Assembly (NCBI RefSeq): GCF_021390155.1
Contig: NZ_CP089985.1
Location: 3,793,001 to 3,857,000, forward strand
Reading direction: 5' to 3'
Source: Pseudomonas sp. HN11
GTDB taxonomy: Bacteria; Pseudomonadota; Gammaproteobacteria; Pseudomonadales; Pseudomonadaceae
DNA length: 64,000 bases
Both the position numbers and the translations under genes were made by a program. The notes under the pieces are model-generated. The model worked only from the letters and a program-made list of their open reading frames with translations. It was not told where the DNA came from and ran no database searches. Of the stretch, positions 51,945-61,118 are shown piece by piece; the first letter of the stretch is position 1, and each line of letters opens with the position of its first letter.

Positions 51945-53671
51945 CACAGCTCAGGCCCCATGGAAAAGTGCAATCGAATGCCGCCCGGATCTTCGAGGGC
52001 ATGGGCCAGGTCGAGACGAATCGGGCCGACCGGCGAGACCCAGCGGATGCCGACGCCGACGCCGGTTTTCAGGCTGGGCCGATCCAGATTGTTAAAGGAG
52101 TTGCCTTGGTCGATAAAGGTCGCGATCCGCCATTTTTCGGCAATGGAATATTGATACTCGGCACTCAGGGCGACCATGTAGCGGCCACCGATGCGGTCGC
52201 CCCGATCGTTCTCGGGCGATAGCGTCTGGTACTCGTAACCGCGCACGCTTTGATCACCACCGGCAAAGAAGCGCAGCGACGGTGGCACCGATTTGTAGCC
52301 ATTGGTGGCACTGCCGCCGACCTGTGCCCGGGCCAGGAAACGGTGGTTGTCCCACAAGGTGGTCAGGCCTTTGACCATGGCCGTGCCGTAAAGCAAGTTG
52401 GTATCGGAGCCCAGGCCTTCTTTCGCTACCTTGGTGTCGAATTGCAGGCGGTAGCCGTTGTGCGGGTCGATGCGATTATCACTGCGCAGGTAGGAGTAGC
52501 TGACGCCCGGCATCACCAGGTTGCTCAGGCCGGAGTCATTGCCCAGGCGATACTCTTCGCGCTGGTACTTGAGCGAAATAACCCGCGTCCAGCCACTGGG
52601 CAATTTGCTGTGCCATTCAGGGCCGAGGGTCAGCAATTTACTGATTGTATCGGTGTTGGCGATTTCTTCGTTCTGGTAGCCACCCGCAAAACGCAGCTTA
52701 TCGGTGAGCGGCGGATCGAGCGGGATGTCATACCACAGGCCAACGTTCTGCCGGGGCGCCGACAGCTCGGCTTCCCAGCCATAACTGTGGCCCTGGGGGT
52801 TGACCCAGTGGCGGGTCCAGTTGGCTTTGCCGCGCGGGCCTACGTCGGTGGAAAAACCCAGGCCCAGCCCCATGGTGCGCGGCTTGCGGGTTTCCAGGCG
52901 CACGGCCACCGGAATGATGTCATTGGTCGAGGCTGCCGGTGCTGCGTCCAAGCGCACGCCTTCGAAAAATCCACTGGCTTGCAGGTTCTGGTTGAGTTCG
53001 GCGATCAGTTCGGAGTCGTAAGGAGTGCCGCTTTTGAACGGCACCATGCGTTGCAGCAGTTCTTCGTCAAACGGCGTATCACCGGCAAAGCTGACTTTGC
53101 CGAGGGTGTAGCGCGGGCCGCTGTCGTAGATGAGTTCGATATCGGCGACGCCGGCCTTGGGGTCGACCGCGAGTTTCTGGCTTTTGAAGCGCCCGCTGAA
53201 AAAGCCGTAGCGCGAGGCCTGGTTCTGGATCAGACGCTTGGCGTCTTCGTAATGGCCATGGTTGAGTACGGCGCCGGATTTGAGGTCGTTGCTGACGGGC
53301 ACGCGAAAGGCCTTGAGGTCGGCGGCCTGGCCGTCGACCCGAATGGTCACGTTACGCAAATGCACCGGTTCGCCGGGGTCGATGTTGAGGATCAGGCGCG
53401 GGTTCTTGCCGCCCTTCACGTCACTCTCGATCTGTGGCTGATAGAAGCCTAGGGCCTGGGCGGCTTTGCGCGCCTGCTCCTCGGCGCCACGGCTGAACCG
53501 CAGCAGGGCCTCTTCATCACGATCGCCCACCCCGCCGATATAGCCTTCGATGTTGGCTTTCAACGCGTCGTTTGAAGGTTTGATCCGCACGTCCAATTCG
53601 CTTTGCGCCAAGGCGCCGCAGCTTGTGAACAGCAGAATCAAGCCGCTGGTAAATCTTCCTGAAAACTTCAT
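51944..53671 (-). CDS. tamA: Translocation and assembly module outer-membrane protein TamA
   Basis: 575 residues. Signal peptide (FTSGLILLFTSCGALA), three POTRA domains to about residue 265 (for example YTLGKVSFAGDTPFDEELLQRMVPFKSGTPYD), then a 16-strand Omp85 barrel with FFAGGDQSVRGYEYQTLSP, the VRGY/F lid-lock motif, and a terminal strand ending HFSMGPEL. First gene of the tamAB pair. Confidence 0.95.
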   Translation of the reverse strand: MKFSGRFTSGLILLFTSCGALAQSELDVRIKPSNDALKANIEGYIGGVGDRDEEALLRFSRGAEEQARKAAQALGFYQPQIESDVKGGKNPRLILNIDPGEPVHLRNVTIRVDGQAADLKAFRVPVSNDLKSGAVLNHGHYEDAKRLIQNQASRYGFFSGRFKSQKLAVDPKAGVADIELIYDSGPRYTLGKVSFAGDTPFDEELLQRMVPFKSGTPYDSELIAELNQNLQASGFFEGVRLDAAPAASTNDIIPVAVRLETRKPRTMGLGLGFSTDVGPRGKANWTRHWVNPQGHSYGWEAELSAPRQNVGLWYDIPLDPPLTDKLRFAGGYQNEEIANTDTISKLLTLGPEWHSKLPSGWTRVISLKYQREEYRLGNDSGLSNLVMPGVSYSYLRSDNRIDPHNGYRLQFDTKVAKEGLGSDTNLLYGTAMVKGLTTLWDNHRFLARAQVGGSATNGYKSVPPSLRFFAGGDQSVRGYEYQTLSPENDRGDRIGGRYMVALSAEYQYSIAEKWRIATFIDQGNSFNNLDRPSLKTGVGVGIRWVSPVGPIRLDLAHALEDPGGIRLHFSMGPEL

Positions 53672-53735
53672 AGGCGCGGATGCTACACGAGCTGGGGAGA
53701 AACTTAGAACTCAGACGATTCTGAAAAATTCTGCG

Positions 53736-54386
53736 TTAAGCCGTTGCAACATGTAACGACTGGGGATTGGGGTGAAAAAACACATGCTCCAGGACAGGTC
53801 CTACAGCGACCTCACCAATCTCCTCATAGCCCTGACGCTTATAGAATTCCAGATAGCGAGAATTCCCCGTGTCCAACACCACACCGGATGAATGCCGGTC
53901 TTCGGCACACCAGTTGTGCACGGCCTCCAACAACTGCTCGCCGTAATGTTTACCCTGGAACTGCGGGTGAATGCCCAACAGCGGCAGCACATGCACCGAC
54001 TCACTGGGCAGGCACGCCAGCACCGCGTGATGGTAGTCGAGGTAACGCCGTGTGCCGCGCACGCCCGTGCTCAGCCACATGCGCAGCTGCCAGGCCCAGC
54101 TCTCGGTAATTCCCAGGCGCCGCTGCGGTGGCGCGATCAGGGCGATGCCAATCAGGCGGTCGTTGACGAACAGGCCGATGGCGGGAAGTTTCTGAAAGAA
54201 GTGCTGCTTGACCAGTTCACGCACAGTGGCGCGTACCCGCTGTTCATAGCCTGGGCGTTCCGCTTCGAAGATGTAGGCGAATGTCGGCTCATGCCGATAA
54301 GCCTGGTACAGCAAGGAACGCGCTTCGCGGGAATAACCGCTGTTGAGCAGGCGAATTTCAGCATTAGCAGTTGAAGTGTCCGGCAT
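53736..54386 (-). CDS. GNAT-family N-acetyltransferase
   Basis: 216 residues. The acetyl-CoA site is visible as LLGIHPQFQGKHYGEQLLEAV (Q-x-x-G-x-G/A variant QGKHYG), with the GNAT strand VNDRLIGIALIAPP before it and GVVLDTGNSRYLEFYKRQGYEEIGE after. Substrate not predictable. Monocistronic and close to tamA. Confidence 0.88.
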   Translation of the reverse strand: MPDTSTANAEIRLLNSGYSREARSLLYQAYRHEPTFAYIFEAERPGYEQRVRATVRELVKQHFFQKLPAIGLFVNDRLIGIALIAPPQRRLGITESWAWQLRMWLSTGVRGTRRYLDYHHAVLACLPSESVHVLPLLGIHPQFQGKHYGEQLLEAVHNWCAEDRHSSGVVLDTGNSRYLEFYKRQGYEEIGEVAVGPVLEHVFFHPNPQSLHVATA

Positions 54387-54555
54387 ACCGTCAATCTCCC
54401 TGGGCGCTGCTCAAAAGGCAGCGTTCTTATGGGTACGAACCTGTGCAGCACCAGTCGTTCCAAGACATTAGCAGTGCAACTGCCCTACCGCCACGCTGGC
54501 CCCCGTCCGACTTGTCCGCTAGCATCGCCCTTTTGCCAGGACTGGACCGCCGACC

Positions 54556-55368
54556 ATGAAAATCGTCTCCTTCAATATCAACGGGCTGCGCGCCCGCCCT
54601 CATCAGCTGGCGGCGCTGATTGAAAAGCACCAGCCCGACGTGATCGGCCTGCAGGAAACCAAGGTCCACGATGACCAATTCCCGCTGGCCGAAGTACAGG
54701 CCCTCGGCTATCACGTGTACTACCACGGTCAAAAAGGTCACTACGGCGTGGCCCTACTCTCGCGTCAGCCGGCATTGAGCCTGCACAAAGGCTTCGCCAG
54801 TGACGAAGAAGACGCCCAGCGCCGGTTTATCTGGGGCACCTTCGCCGATGAAAACGGCCAGCCGGTCACCCTCATGAACGGTTACTTCCCCCAAGGCGAA
54901 AGTCGCGACCACCCTACCAAGTTTCCGGCCAAACAGCGCTTCTATGAAGACCTGCAACAGTTGCTGGAAAGCCAGTTCAGCAATGATCAGGCCTTGGTGG
55001 TGATGGGCGACATCAATATTTCCCCGGAAGACATCGACATCGGCATCGGTGCCGAAAACGCCAAGCGCTGGCTCAAGACCGGCAAATGCAGCTTCCTGCC
55101 GGAAGAGCGCGAGTGGATGGCCCGCCTGAAGAACTGGGGCCTGGTGGACAGCTTCCGTTACCTCAACCCGACCGTGGCCGACCGTTTCAGCTGGTTCGAC
55201 TACCGCAGCCGTGGGTTTGAAGACGAGCCCAAGCGCGGGCTGCGGATTGACGTGATCCTGGCTTCCAATGGCCTGCTGTCGCGGGTCAAGGATGCCGGGG
55301 TGGATTACGAGCTGCGTGGGCTGGAGAAGCCTTCGGACCATGCGCCGATCTGGCTTGAATTGAGCTGA
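54556..55368 (+). CDS. xthA: Exodeoxyribonuclease III
   Basis: 270-residue AP endonuclease/3'-5' exonuclease of base-excision repair. EEP-fold motifs: [14 protein letters not shown] (Asn metal ligand), IGLQETKV (Glu), [29 protein letters not shown] (Asp/Asn), [25 protein letters not shown] and the catalytic [10 protein letters not shown]. Followed by a GC-rich inverted repeat. Confidence 0.96.
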   Translation: MKIVSFNINGLRARPHQLAALIEKHQPDVIGLQETKVHDDQFPLAEVQALGYHVYYHGQKGHYGVALLSRQPALSLHKGFASDEEDAQRRFIWGTFADENGQPVTLMNGYFPQGESRDHPTKFPAKQRFYEDLQQLLESQFSNDQALVVMGDINISPEDIDIGIGAENAKRWLKTGKCSFLPEEREWMARLKNWGLVDSFRYLNPTVADRFSWFDYRSRGFEDEPKRGLRIDVILASNGLLSRVKDAGVDYELRGLEKPSDHAPIWLELS

Positions 55369-55375
55369 TATGCCT

Positions 55376-55401
55376 GACGGGGCCGAACCCTCGGCCCCGT
55401 C
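55376..55401 (+). terminator. GC-rich hairpin after xthA
   Basis: GACGGGGCCGA, ACCC, TCGGCCCCGTC; 11-bp perfect stem beginning eight bases after the stop codon. No strong T-run follows (ATATTCAT). Confidence 0.7.
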
Positions 55402-55464
55402 ATATTCATGCAACCTGCCTGACTTATTCTCGCGGCACTCCCTTTGGCTTGAGAAGGTGGCGGC

Positions 55465-56796
55465 ATGAGGCTGCGCGTTCTGTTCCTGCTGGTGCTTTTC
55501 CCCCTTTTTGCTGTTTGCGCCCCCCTTCCCATTCCTGATCAAGGCCCTGCTTTGCGCATCCAGGGTTCCAATACCATTGGCGCGGCGCTGGGGCCCGCAC
55601 TGGTCAAGGGTTTGATGGAGCATCAGGGTTTGCAGGCAGCGCACAGCGAACCGGCGGAAGGTGCCAATGAACAGCGGGTGATCGGCAAGACGCGCCAGGG
55701 CAAAACGGTGACTATCGAGGTCGCAGCCCATGGTTCCAGTACCGGTTTCACTGCACTGAAAAAACTCACCGCGGACCTGGCCGCCTCGTCTCGCCCGATC
55801 AAGGACAGTGAACTGGTCGACCTCGAGCCCCTCGGCGACCTGAAAAGCCCCGAAGCCGAACAGGTCATCGCCATCGATGGGCTGGCCATCATCCTCCATC
55901 CGCAAAATCCGCTGAACAGCCTGAATACCGAGCAGTTGGCGCAGATATTCAATGGCGAGATCAGTACGTGGGAGGCCTTGGGTGGTGTCGGTGGGCCGAT
56001 TCATTTATACGCGCGGGATGACCAGTCCGGCACTTACGACACCTTCAAGGAACTGGTGCTGCGCCTGCGTGGCACGCCGCTCGCCTCGGGCGCCAAACGT
56101 TTCGAGTCCAGCGAGCAACTGTCCGATGCGGTCAGCCAGGATCCCCAGGGCATCGGCTTTATTGGCCTGCCCTACGTGCGCCGGGTCAAGGCGGTGGCGA
56201 TTGTGGATGGCGACTCGCAGCCCATGTTGCCGTTGAACAGCCTGATTGCCACTGAGGATTATCCGCTGTCACGTCGGTTGTTCTTCTACCTGCCGCCATC
56301 GAGCCGCAACCCGTGGGCCAAGGCACTGGTGGATTTCAGCCAGAGCAGCAAGGGTCAGGCGATTGTGGCCGCCAACGGCTTTATCGCCCAGCAGGTACAG
56401 GCGATGGCCGTGGAGCCGCGCGCGTCGATGCCTGGGGACTATCAAGCTATCGCGCGTGAGGCCCAGCGTTTGACGGTTAACTTTCGTTTCGAGGAAGGCA
56501 GTGCCAGCCTGGACAACAAGGCCCGCCAGGATCTGCAGCGGGTGGTGGCGTATCTCAAAAGCCACAACAAGCTGGATAAACAGGTGACGCTGGTGGGCTT
56601 TGGTGATGCCAAGAATGATCCGCAGCGGGCGGCGTTGCTGTCAAAGTTGCGAGCGATGGCGGTGCGTCGGGAGTTGGTCAAGAACGGCGTGGTACTGCGG
56701 GATATTCGCGGGTTTGGCGCGCAGATGCCGGTGGCGACGAATGCGGCGGATGAAGGCCGGATCAAGAATCGGCGGGTGGAGGTTTGGGTGTACTGA
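55465..56796 (+). CDS. PstS-like phosphate-binding protein fused to an OmpA-like domain
   Basis: 443 residues. Signal peptide (LRVLFLLVLFPLFAVCA), then a PBP-like_2/PstS domain from about 30 to 310 (LRIQGSNTIGAALGPALVKG, HGSSTGFTAL, AIDGLAIILHPQNPLNSLNTEQLAQIFNGEISTWEALGG, YARDDQSGTYDTFKELVL), then a C-terminal OmpA-family peptidoglycan-binding domain from about 335 (NFRFEEGSASLDNKARQDLQ, VTLVGFGDAKNDPQRAALLSKLRAMAVRREL, IKNRRVEVWV). The combination suggests a binding protein tethered to the cell wall, acting in phosphate sensing or scavenging outside the normal Pst importer. No transporter genes adjoin. Confidence 0.88.
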   Translation: MRLRVLFLLVLFPLFAVCAPLPIPDQGPALRIQGSNTIGAALGPALVKGLMEHQGLQAAHSEPAEGANEQRVIGKTRQGKTVTIEVAAHGSSTGFTALKKLTADLAASSRPIKDSELVDLEPLGDLKSPEAEQVIAIDGLAIILHPQNPLNSLNTEQLAQIFNGEISTWEALGGVGGPIHLYARDDQSGTYDTFKELVLRLRGTPLASGAKRFESSEQLSDAVSQDPQGIGFIGLPYVRRVKAVAIVDGDSQPMLPLNSLIATEDYPLSRRLFFYLPPSSRNPWAKALVDFSQSSKGQAIVAANGFIAQQVQAMAVEPRASMPGDYQAIAREAQRLTVNFRFEEGSASLDNKARQDLQRVVAYLKSHNKLDKQVTLVGFGDAKNDPQRAALLSKLRAMAVRRELVKNGVVLRDIRGFGAQMPVATNAADEGRIKNRRVEVWVY

Positions 56797-56821
56797 ACAA
56801 CCAACCTCCCCCTATTTCAAT

Positions 56822-58051
56822 TTATTGCCCGCTGCGCATCAGCTCTTTAGGCACATACTTGCCAATCTCGAACTTGCCGATCGCCGCCCGATGCACTTCA
56901 TCCGGGCCATCGGCCAGGCGCAGGGTGCGTTGCATGGCGTACATGTAAGCCAACGGGAAGTCATTGGAAACACCCGCGCCGCCATGGATCTGGATCGCAC
57001 GGTCGATCACCTTCAAGGCCACATTCGGCGCGACCACTTTGATCTGGGCGATTTCGCTTTTAGCCACTTTGTTACCCACGGTGTCCATCATGTACGCCGC
57101 CTTCAAGGTCAGCAGGCGCGCCATATCGATTTCCATGCGTGAGTCGGCGATTTTGTCGATGTTACCGCCCAGGCGCGCCAACGGCTTGCCGAATGCAGTC
57201 CGGCTGACAGAACGCTTGCACATCAACTCCAGCGCGCGCTCGGCCATGCCGATGGACCGCATGCAGTGGTGGATACGGCCTGGGCCAAGGCGGCCTTGGG
57301 CGATTTCAAAGCCACGGCCCTCACCCAGCAGCACGTTTTCGTAAGGGACGCGCACATTGTCGAATAGCACTTCGGCATGGCCGTGGGGCGCGTCGTCGTA
57401 GCCGAACACTGGCAGCGGGCGCACGATTTTCACACCGGGAGTGTCCACCGGCACCAGGATCATCGAGTGTTGCTGATGGCGCGGCGCGTCCGGATTGCTC
57501 AGGCCCATGAAGATCAGGATCTTGCAGCGCGGGTCGCAGGCGCCGGAGGTCCACCATTTCTTGCCGTTGATCACCCACTCCTCACCCTGACGCTCGGCAC
57601 GGGCCGCCATGTTGGTGGCGTCCGAAGACGCGACATCCGGTTCAGTCATGGCGAACGCGGAACGGATCTCGCCGCGTAGCAGGGGCTGCAACCAGCGTTG
57701 TTTCTGTTCTTCGTTGGCGTAGCGCACCAGCACTTCCATGTTGCCAGTGTCGGGGGCAGAGCAATTGAACGGCTCCGGGCCAAGCAATGAGCGGCCCATG
57801 ATTTCGGCGAGTGGCGCGTATTCAAGGTTGGTCAGGCCGGCGCCCAGCTCGGATTCCGGCAGGAACAGGTTCCACAAGCCTTCGGCTTTAGCCTTGGCCT
57901 TCAGTTCATCCATGATTGCGGTGGGCTGCCAGCGGTCGCCTTCGCTGACCTGGCGTTCGAACACCGGTTCGGCCGGATAAACGTAAGCGTCCATGAACGC
58001 GGTAACGCGTTCACGCAGTTCCTGAACCTTGGGCGAATAGGCGAAATCCAT
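56822..58051 (-). CDS. Acyl-CoA dehydrogenase
   Basis: 409-residue FAD enzyme of the ACAD family: [48 protein letters not shown] (flavin contact), [43 protein letters not shown] and [40 protein letters not shown]. Length and the Trp-rich KKWWTSGA segment match the ACAD10/11-like group of long-chain or unusual acyl substrates. Divergent from a LysR gene, which probably regulates it. Confidence 0.93.
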   Translation of the reverse strand: MDFAYSPKVQELRERVTAFMDAYVYPAEPVFERQVSEGDRWQPTAIMDELKAKAKAEGLWNLFLPESELGAGLTNLEYAPLAEIMGRSLLGPEPFNCSAPDTGNMEVLVRYANEEQKQRWLQPLLRGEIRSAFAMTEPDVASSDATNMAARAERQGEEWVINGKKWWTSGACDPRCKILIFMGLSNPDAPRHQQHSMILVPVDTPGVKIVRPLPVFGYDDAPHGHAEVLFDNVRVPYENVLLGEGRGFEIAQGRLGPGRIHHCMRSIGMAERALELMCKRSVSRTAFGKPLARLGGNIDKIADSRMEIDMARLLTLKAAYMMDTVGNKVAKSEIAQIKVVAPNVALKVIDRAIQIHGGAGVSNDFPLAYMYAMQRTLRLADGPDEVHRAAIGKFEIGKYVPKELMRSGQ

Positions 58052-58202
58052 GAGCAGCTCCCTTCTCTGAGAGGTTGTTTAGGTCATGCGATCGATGCTA
58101 GAACAGCGTTGATAATTTACCTAGCCTATTCTCGGCGTGTATTAACATTCATCACCGATATATGATCGACGTATGGCCACCTAACAATAAGAGCGCAACG
58201 AA

Positions 58203-59138
58203 ATGAATCTGAGCAAGGTCGACCTCAACCTGTTTATCGTCTTTGACGCGATTTACACCGAAGCCAACCTGACCCGCGCCGGGCAGATTGTCGGTATCAC
58301 CCAGCCGGCAGTGTCCAACGCTCTGGCACGCCTGCGCGAGACCTTCAATGACCCGCTGTTCGTGCGCACCGCCCAAGGCATGGTGCCCACGCCGATGGCG
58401 CAGAACATCATCGGGCCGGTGCGCAATGCGTTGTCGTTGCTGCGGGTGTCGGTACAGGAAAGCCGCATCTTCAACCCGCAACAGGCGGCCAAGACTTACC
58501 GCATCAGCATGACCGACCTCACCGAAGCGGTGATTCTGCCGCTGTTGTTCCAGCGCCTGCGTCGCCTGGCACCTACCGTGGTGATCGAGAGTTTCCTGTC
58601 CAAACGCCGCGAAACCACCAAAGAACTGGCTGCCGGGCGCCTGGACTTTGCCGTGGATGCGCCGCTGAACACCGACCCCCAGGTGCGCCACGTCAAGCTG
58701 ATGGAAGATCGCTACGTGTGCGCGATGCGCAAGGGTCATCCGCTGGCGGGTAAGGACAAGCTGACCCTGGATGACTATCTGGGGCTGACCCACATTCATA
58801 TCTCCAGCCGGCGCAACGGTTTGGGCCACGTCGACTTGGCCTTGGGCAAGATGGGCCTGCAACGCAAAATCGCCTTGCGCTCTCAGCATTATCTGATGGC
58901 TTCGCAGGTGTTGCAGCAAACCGACATGGTGATGACCGTGCCCGAGCGCTTCGCCCGGCGCCACGAATTGCACTGGTTCAACCTGCCTGTCAACGACGTG
59001 CCACCGGTGGAAACCCACCTGTACTGGCACGAAAGCACCGACCAGGACCCGGCCAACCGCTGGATGCGCGAGCAGATGATCGAGTTGTGCCAGCAGGTGA
59101 CGGCCCATGAGAAGAAGCTGGATGGCAAGCAGGCCTGA
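58203..59138 (+). CDS. LysR-family transcriptional regulator
   Basis: 311 residues. Winged-helix at about 5-63: VDLNLFIVFDAIYTEANLTRAGQIVGITQPAVSNALARLRETFNDPLFVRTAQGMVPT, then a linker helix and the LysR substrate-binding domain. Members of this subfamily (NodD/LeuO/SyrM-like N-terminus) often regulate the divergent neighbour, here the acyl-CoA dehydrogenase, 151 bases away. Confidence 0.93.
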   Translation: MNLSKVDLNLFIVFDAIYTEANLTRAGQIVGITQPAVSNALARLRETFNDPLFVRTAQGMVPTPMAQNIIGPVRNALSLLRVSVQESRIFNPQQAAKTYRISMTDLTEAVILPLLFQRLRRLAPTVVIESFLSKRRETTKELAAGRLDFAVDAPLNTDPQVRHVKLMEDRYVCAMRKGHPLAGKDKLTLDDYLGLTHIHISSRRNGLGHVDLALGKMGLQRKIALRSQHYLMASQVLQQTDMVMTVPERFARRHELHWFNLPVNDVPPVETHLYWHESTDQDPANRWMREQMIELCQQVTAHEKKLDGKQA

Positions 59139-59201
59139 CCTATGGTGGAGGAGCTTGTTGTGATGAGCGCGCTTACCTCGCTCACTACAATGACGCGCAA
59201 C

Positions 59202-59217
59202 TTGACGTTAACGTCAA
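59202..59217. promoter_or_regulatory. 16-bp palindrome at the MerR/LiuR promoter
   Basis: TTGACGTTAACGTCAA, perfect palindrome 45 bases before the regulator ATG. TTGACG can be the -35 box, so the palindrome would fill the -35/-10 spacer, the place where MerR-type activators bind. Confidence 0.7.
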
Positions 59218-59261
59218 CCAACCATTAGCTTAGCGCCCAAGACCTCTTCTCGGGCACAACC

Positions 59262-59654
59262 ATGAGTACCACCTACAGCATCTCCGACCTCGCCCGCGAG
59301 CTCGACATCACCACCCGCGCCATTCGCTTCTATGAAGAACAAGGCCTGCTGGCCCCGGAGCGCCGGGGCCAGGAGCGCATCTACTCGGCACGGGACAAAG
59401 TCAGCCTCAAGCTGATCCTGCGTGGCAAGCGCATCGGTTTTTCCCTGGCCGAATGCCGAGAACTCATCGAACTCTACGACCCCACCAGCGGCAACCACGT
59501 CCAACTCAACAGCATGCTGGCCAAGATCACTGAACGCCGCGAGCAGCTTGAGCAGCAATTGCTGGATATCGAACAGATGAAGCTGGAACTGGACACCGCC
59601 GAAGAGCGCTGCATCCAGGCCCTGACCCATACCATGCACCAGGCCGGCCATTGA
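59262..59654 (+). CDS. liuR: MerR-family regulator, LiuR-like
   Basis: 130 residues. MerR HTH: YSISDLARELDITTRAIRFYEEQGLLAPERRGQERIYSARD, followed by a dimerisation helix and a coiled C-terminus lacking metal-binding Cys residues. It matches LiuR/PuuR-like regulators of leucine and isovalerate catabolism and precedes the HMG-CoA lyase gene by 16 bases. In P. aeruginosa liuR is followed by liuABCDE; here only the last pathway gene follows. Confidence 0.85.
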   Translation: MSTTYSISDLARELDITTRAIRFYEEQGLLAPERRGQERIYSARDKVSLKLILRGKRIGFSLAECRELIELYDPTSGNHVQLNSMLAKITERREQLEQQLLDIEQMKLELDTAEERCIQALTHTMHQAGH

Positions 59655-59670
59655 TCAGAAGGTAACTGCC

Positions 59671-60570
59671 ATGTCCCTCCCCTCTCACGTACGCCTGGTG
59701 GAAGTCGGCCCGCGCGACGGTTTGCAGAACGAAGCCCAGCCCATCAGCGTGGCGGACAAAGTCCACTTGGTAAACGCGCTCAGCGCGGCTGGCTTGAGCT
59801 ATATCGAAGTCGGCAGTTTTGTCTCGCCCAAATGGGTACCGCAGATGGCTGGCTCCGCTGAAGTATTTGCGCAGATTCAACGCAAGCCCGGCGTGACCTA
59901 CGGCGCCCTGGCGCCGAACCTGCGCGGTTTCGAGGACGCGCTGACGGCCGGCGTTAAAGAAGTGGCGGTGTTTGCGGCCGCGTCCGAGGCGTTTTCCCAG
60001 CGCAATATCAACTGTTCCATCAATGAAAGCCTGGAGCGCTTCGCGCCGATCATGGCGGCGGCCAAGCAGCACGGCATCAGCGTGCGGGGCTATGTGTCGT
60101 GCGTGTTGGGTTGCCCGTATGAAGGCGAGATCGCGCCGGCGCAAGTGGCGGCGGTCGCGCGGGAGTTGTATGCCATGGGCTGCTATGAGGTATCCCTGGG
60201 CGACACCATCGGCACCGGCACGGCGGGCGCGACGCGCAGGCTGTTCGAGGTGGTTGGCGCTCAGGTACCACTGGACAAGCTGGCTGGGCACTTCCATGAC
60301 ACCTATGGCCAGGCCATCGCGAATATCTACGCCAGCCTGTTGGAAGGGATCAGGGTGTTCGACAGCTCAATCGCGGGCCTCGGCGGTTGCCCCTATGCCA
60401 AGGGCGCCAGCGGTAACGTCGCCACCGAAGACGTGGTGTACCTGCTCAACGGCCTGGGCATCGAGACAGGCATCGACCTGGAGGCATTGATTCGTGCGGG
60501 CCAGCAAATCAGCAATGTGCTGGGTCGTGCTACCGGATCGCGTGTGGCAAAGGCGCGTAACGCCGGTTGA
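59671..60570 (+). CDS. liuE: Hydroxymethylglutaryl-CoA lyase
   Basis: 299-residue TIM-barrel enzyme (also called mvaB) cleaving HMG-CoA to acetyl-CoA and acetoacetate, the last step of leucine degradation. Motifs: VRLVEVGPRDGLQNEAQPIS (metal Asp), SFVSPKWVPQMAGSAEV, VSCVLGCPYEGEIAP, SLGDTIGTGTAG, HFHDTYGQAIAN (metal His) and the catalytic-Cys glycine loop GLGGCPYAKGASGNVATEDVVYLL. Start has AGAAGG upstream. It precedes the CrcY-like sRNA, the same synteny as mvaB-crcY in P. putida. Confidence 0.94.
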   Translation: MSLPSHVRLVEVGPRDGLQNEAQPISVADKVHLVNALSAAGLSYIEVGSFVSPKWVPQMAGSAEVFAQIQRKPGVTYGALAPNLRGFEDALTAGVKEVAVFAAASEAFSQRNINCSINESLERFAPIMAAAKQHGISVRGYVSCVLGCPYEGEIAPAQVAAVARELYAMGCYEVSLGDTIGTGTAGATRRLFEVVGAQVPLDKLAGHFHDTYGQAIANIYASLLEGIRVFDSSIAGLGGCPYAKGASGNVATEDVVYLLNGLGIETGIDLEALIRAGQQISNVLGRATGSRVAKARNAG

Positions 60571-60591
60571 GTCACTTAGCCGTGACAATGT

Positions 60592-60619
60592 GTTACCGCA
60601 CACCTACACATCGAGTAAC
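60592..60619 (+). promoter_or_regulatory. GTTAC-N18-GTAAC inverted repeat, candidate CbrB site
   Basis: TGTTAC at 60591-60596 and GTAACA at 60615-60620 form a 6-bp inverted repeat about 85 bases upstream of the sigma-54 promoter of the sRNA. GTTAC-type half-sites are the reported kind of CbrB enhancer. Assignment is by position and half-site sequence only. Confidence 0.5.
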
Positions 60620-60701
60620 ACGGGAACATATTTTGTCGTGTTTTCTGCAGCTTAAATCCTACATAAAAATTAAGACTTTGATTTTAAAAGACTTTTAAAA
60701 G

Positions 60702-60719
60702 TTGGCATGGCTTCTGCTA
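60702..60719 (+). promoter_or_regulatory. Sigma-54 promoter of the CrcY-like sRNA
   Basis: TTGGCATGGCTTCTGCTA: GG at 60704-60705, exactly ten bases, GC at 60716-60717. Close to the TGGCAC-N5-TTGC consensus. Transcription start expected near 60729. Confidence 0.88.
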
Positions 60720-60728
60720 TCTCTATGG

Positions 60729-61098
60729 CATAACAAGAATAAAAAGCGCCAAACCTAATAAAAATAAGACGAAACGACTCTGACATAACAAAAACAACAC
60801 GGCAGAGACGCAGCTAACAGATTTTTTTGGAGAAGATGTGCTTCGCAGGGTACGGCATGCCGCAACCCGCAACCGGTTAGAGAAAAATAAAACTACCTCA
60901 GGTAGCTACCCACTGGTTGGATCGATTACGAAGAAGCAGATCAGCGCTCAAAAAAATACGTTTGCTCTTGACCCTCGGATGGGGGTCGCCAAAAACAGCG
61001 GTAAAGGGTAACGGTTGCCAAAAACAACAATAGGCCGCCCCTCAATAATAAAAAAGAGCACGCAACGACAAATTAAAGGGGACCCTCGGGTCCCCTTT
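60729..61098 (+). ncRNA. crcY: CrcY/CrcZ-family small RNA (Hfq-Crc sequestering)
   Basis: About 370 nt, no ORF, sigma-54 promoter at the 5' side and a terminator at the 3' end. It is studded with A-rich AANAANAA-type motifs that bind Hfq/Crc: AACAAGAATAAAAAG (60732-60746), AATAAAAATAAG (60757-60768), AACAAAAACAACAC (60787-60800), AAAAACAACAATA (61019-61031) and AATAATAAAAAAG (61044-61056), with weaker ones between. Such RNAs, induced by CbrAB when preferred carbon sources run out, titrate Hfq-Crc and relieve catabolite repression. Placement after liuE/mvaB matches CrcY of P. putida. Confidence 0.88.
61075..61098 (+). terminator. Terminator of the CrcY-like sRNA
   Basis: AAAGGGGACCC, TC, GGGTCCCCTTT: 11-bp perfect stem with A and T ends. 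It also faces the convergent NEL-effector gene, whose stop codon is 20 bases away, and may act in both directions. Confidence 0.85.
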
Positions 61099-61118
61099 GT
61101 GCTGTCTGCACTTACCGT

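Noticed and set aside
60571..61118. Treating the gap after liuE as empty or as a short ORF
   Set aside because: No ORF with a ribosome site is seen, while sigma-54 promoter, A-rich motifs and terminator define an sRNA gene.
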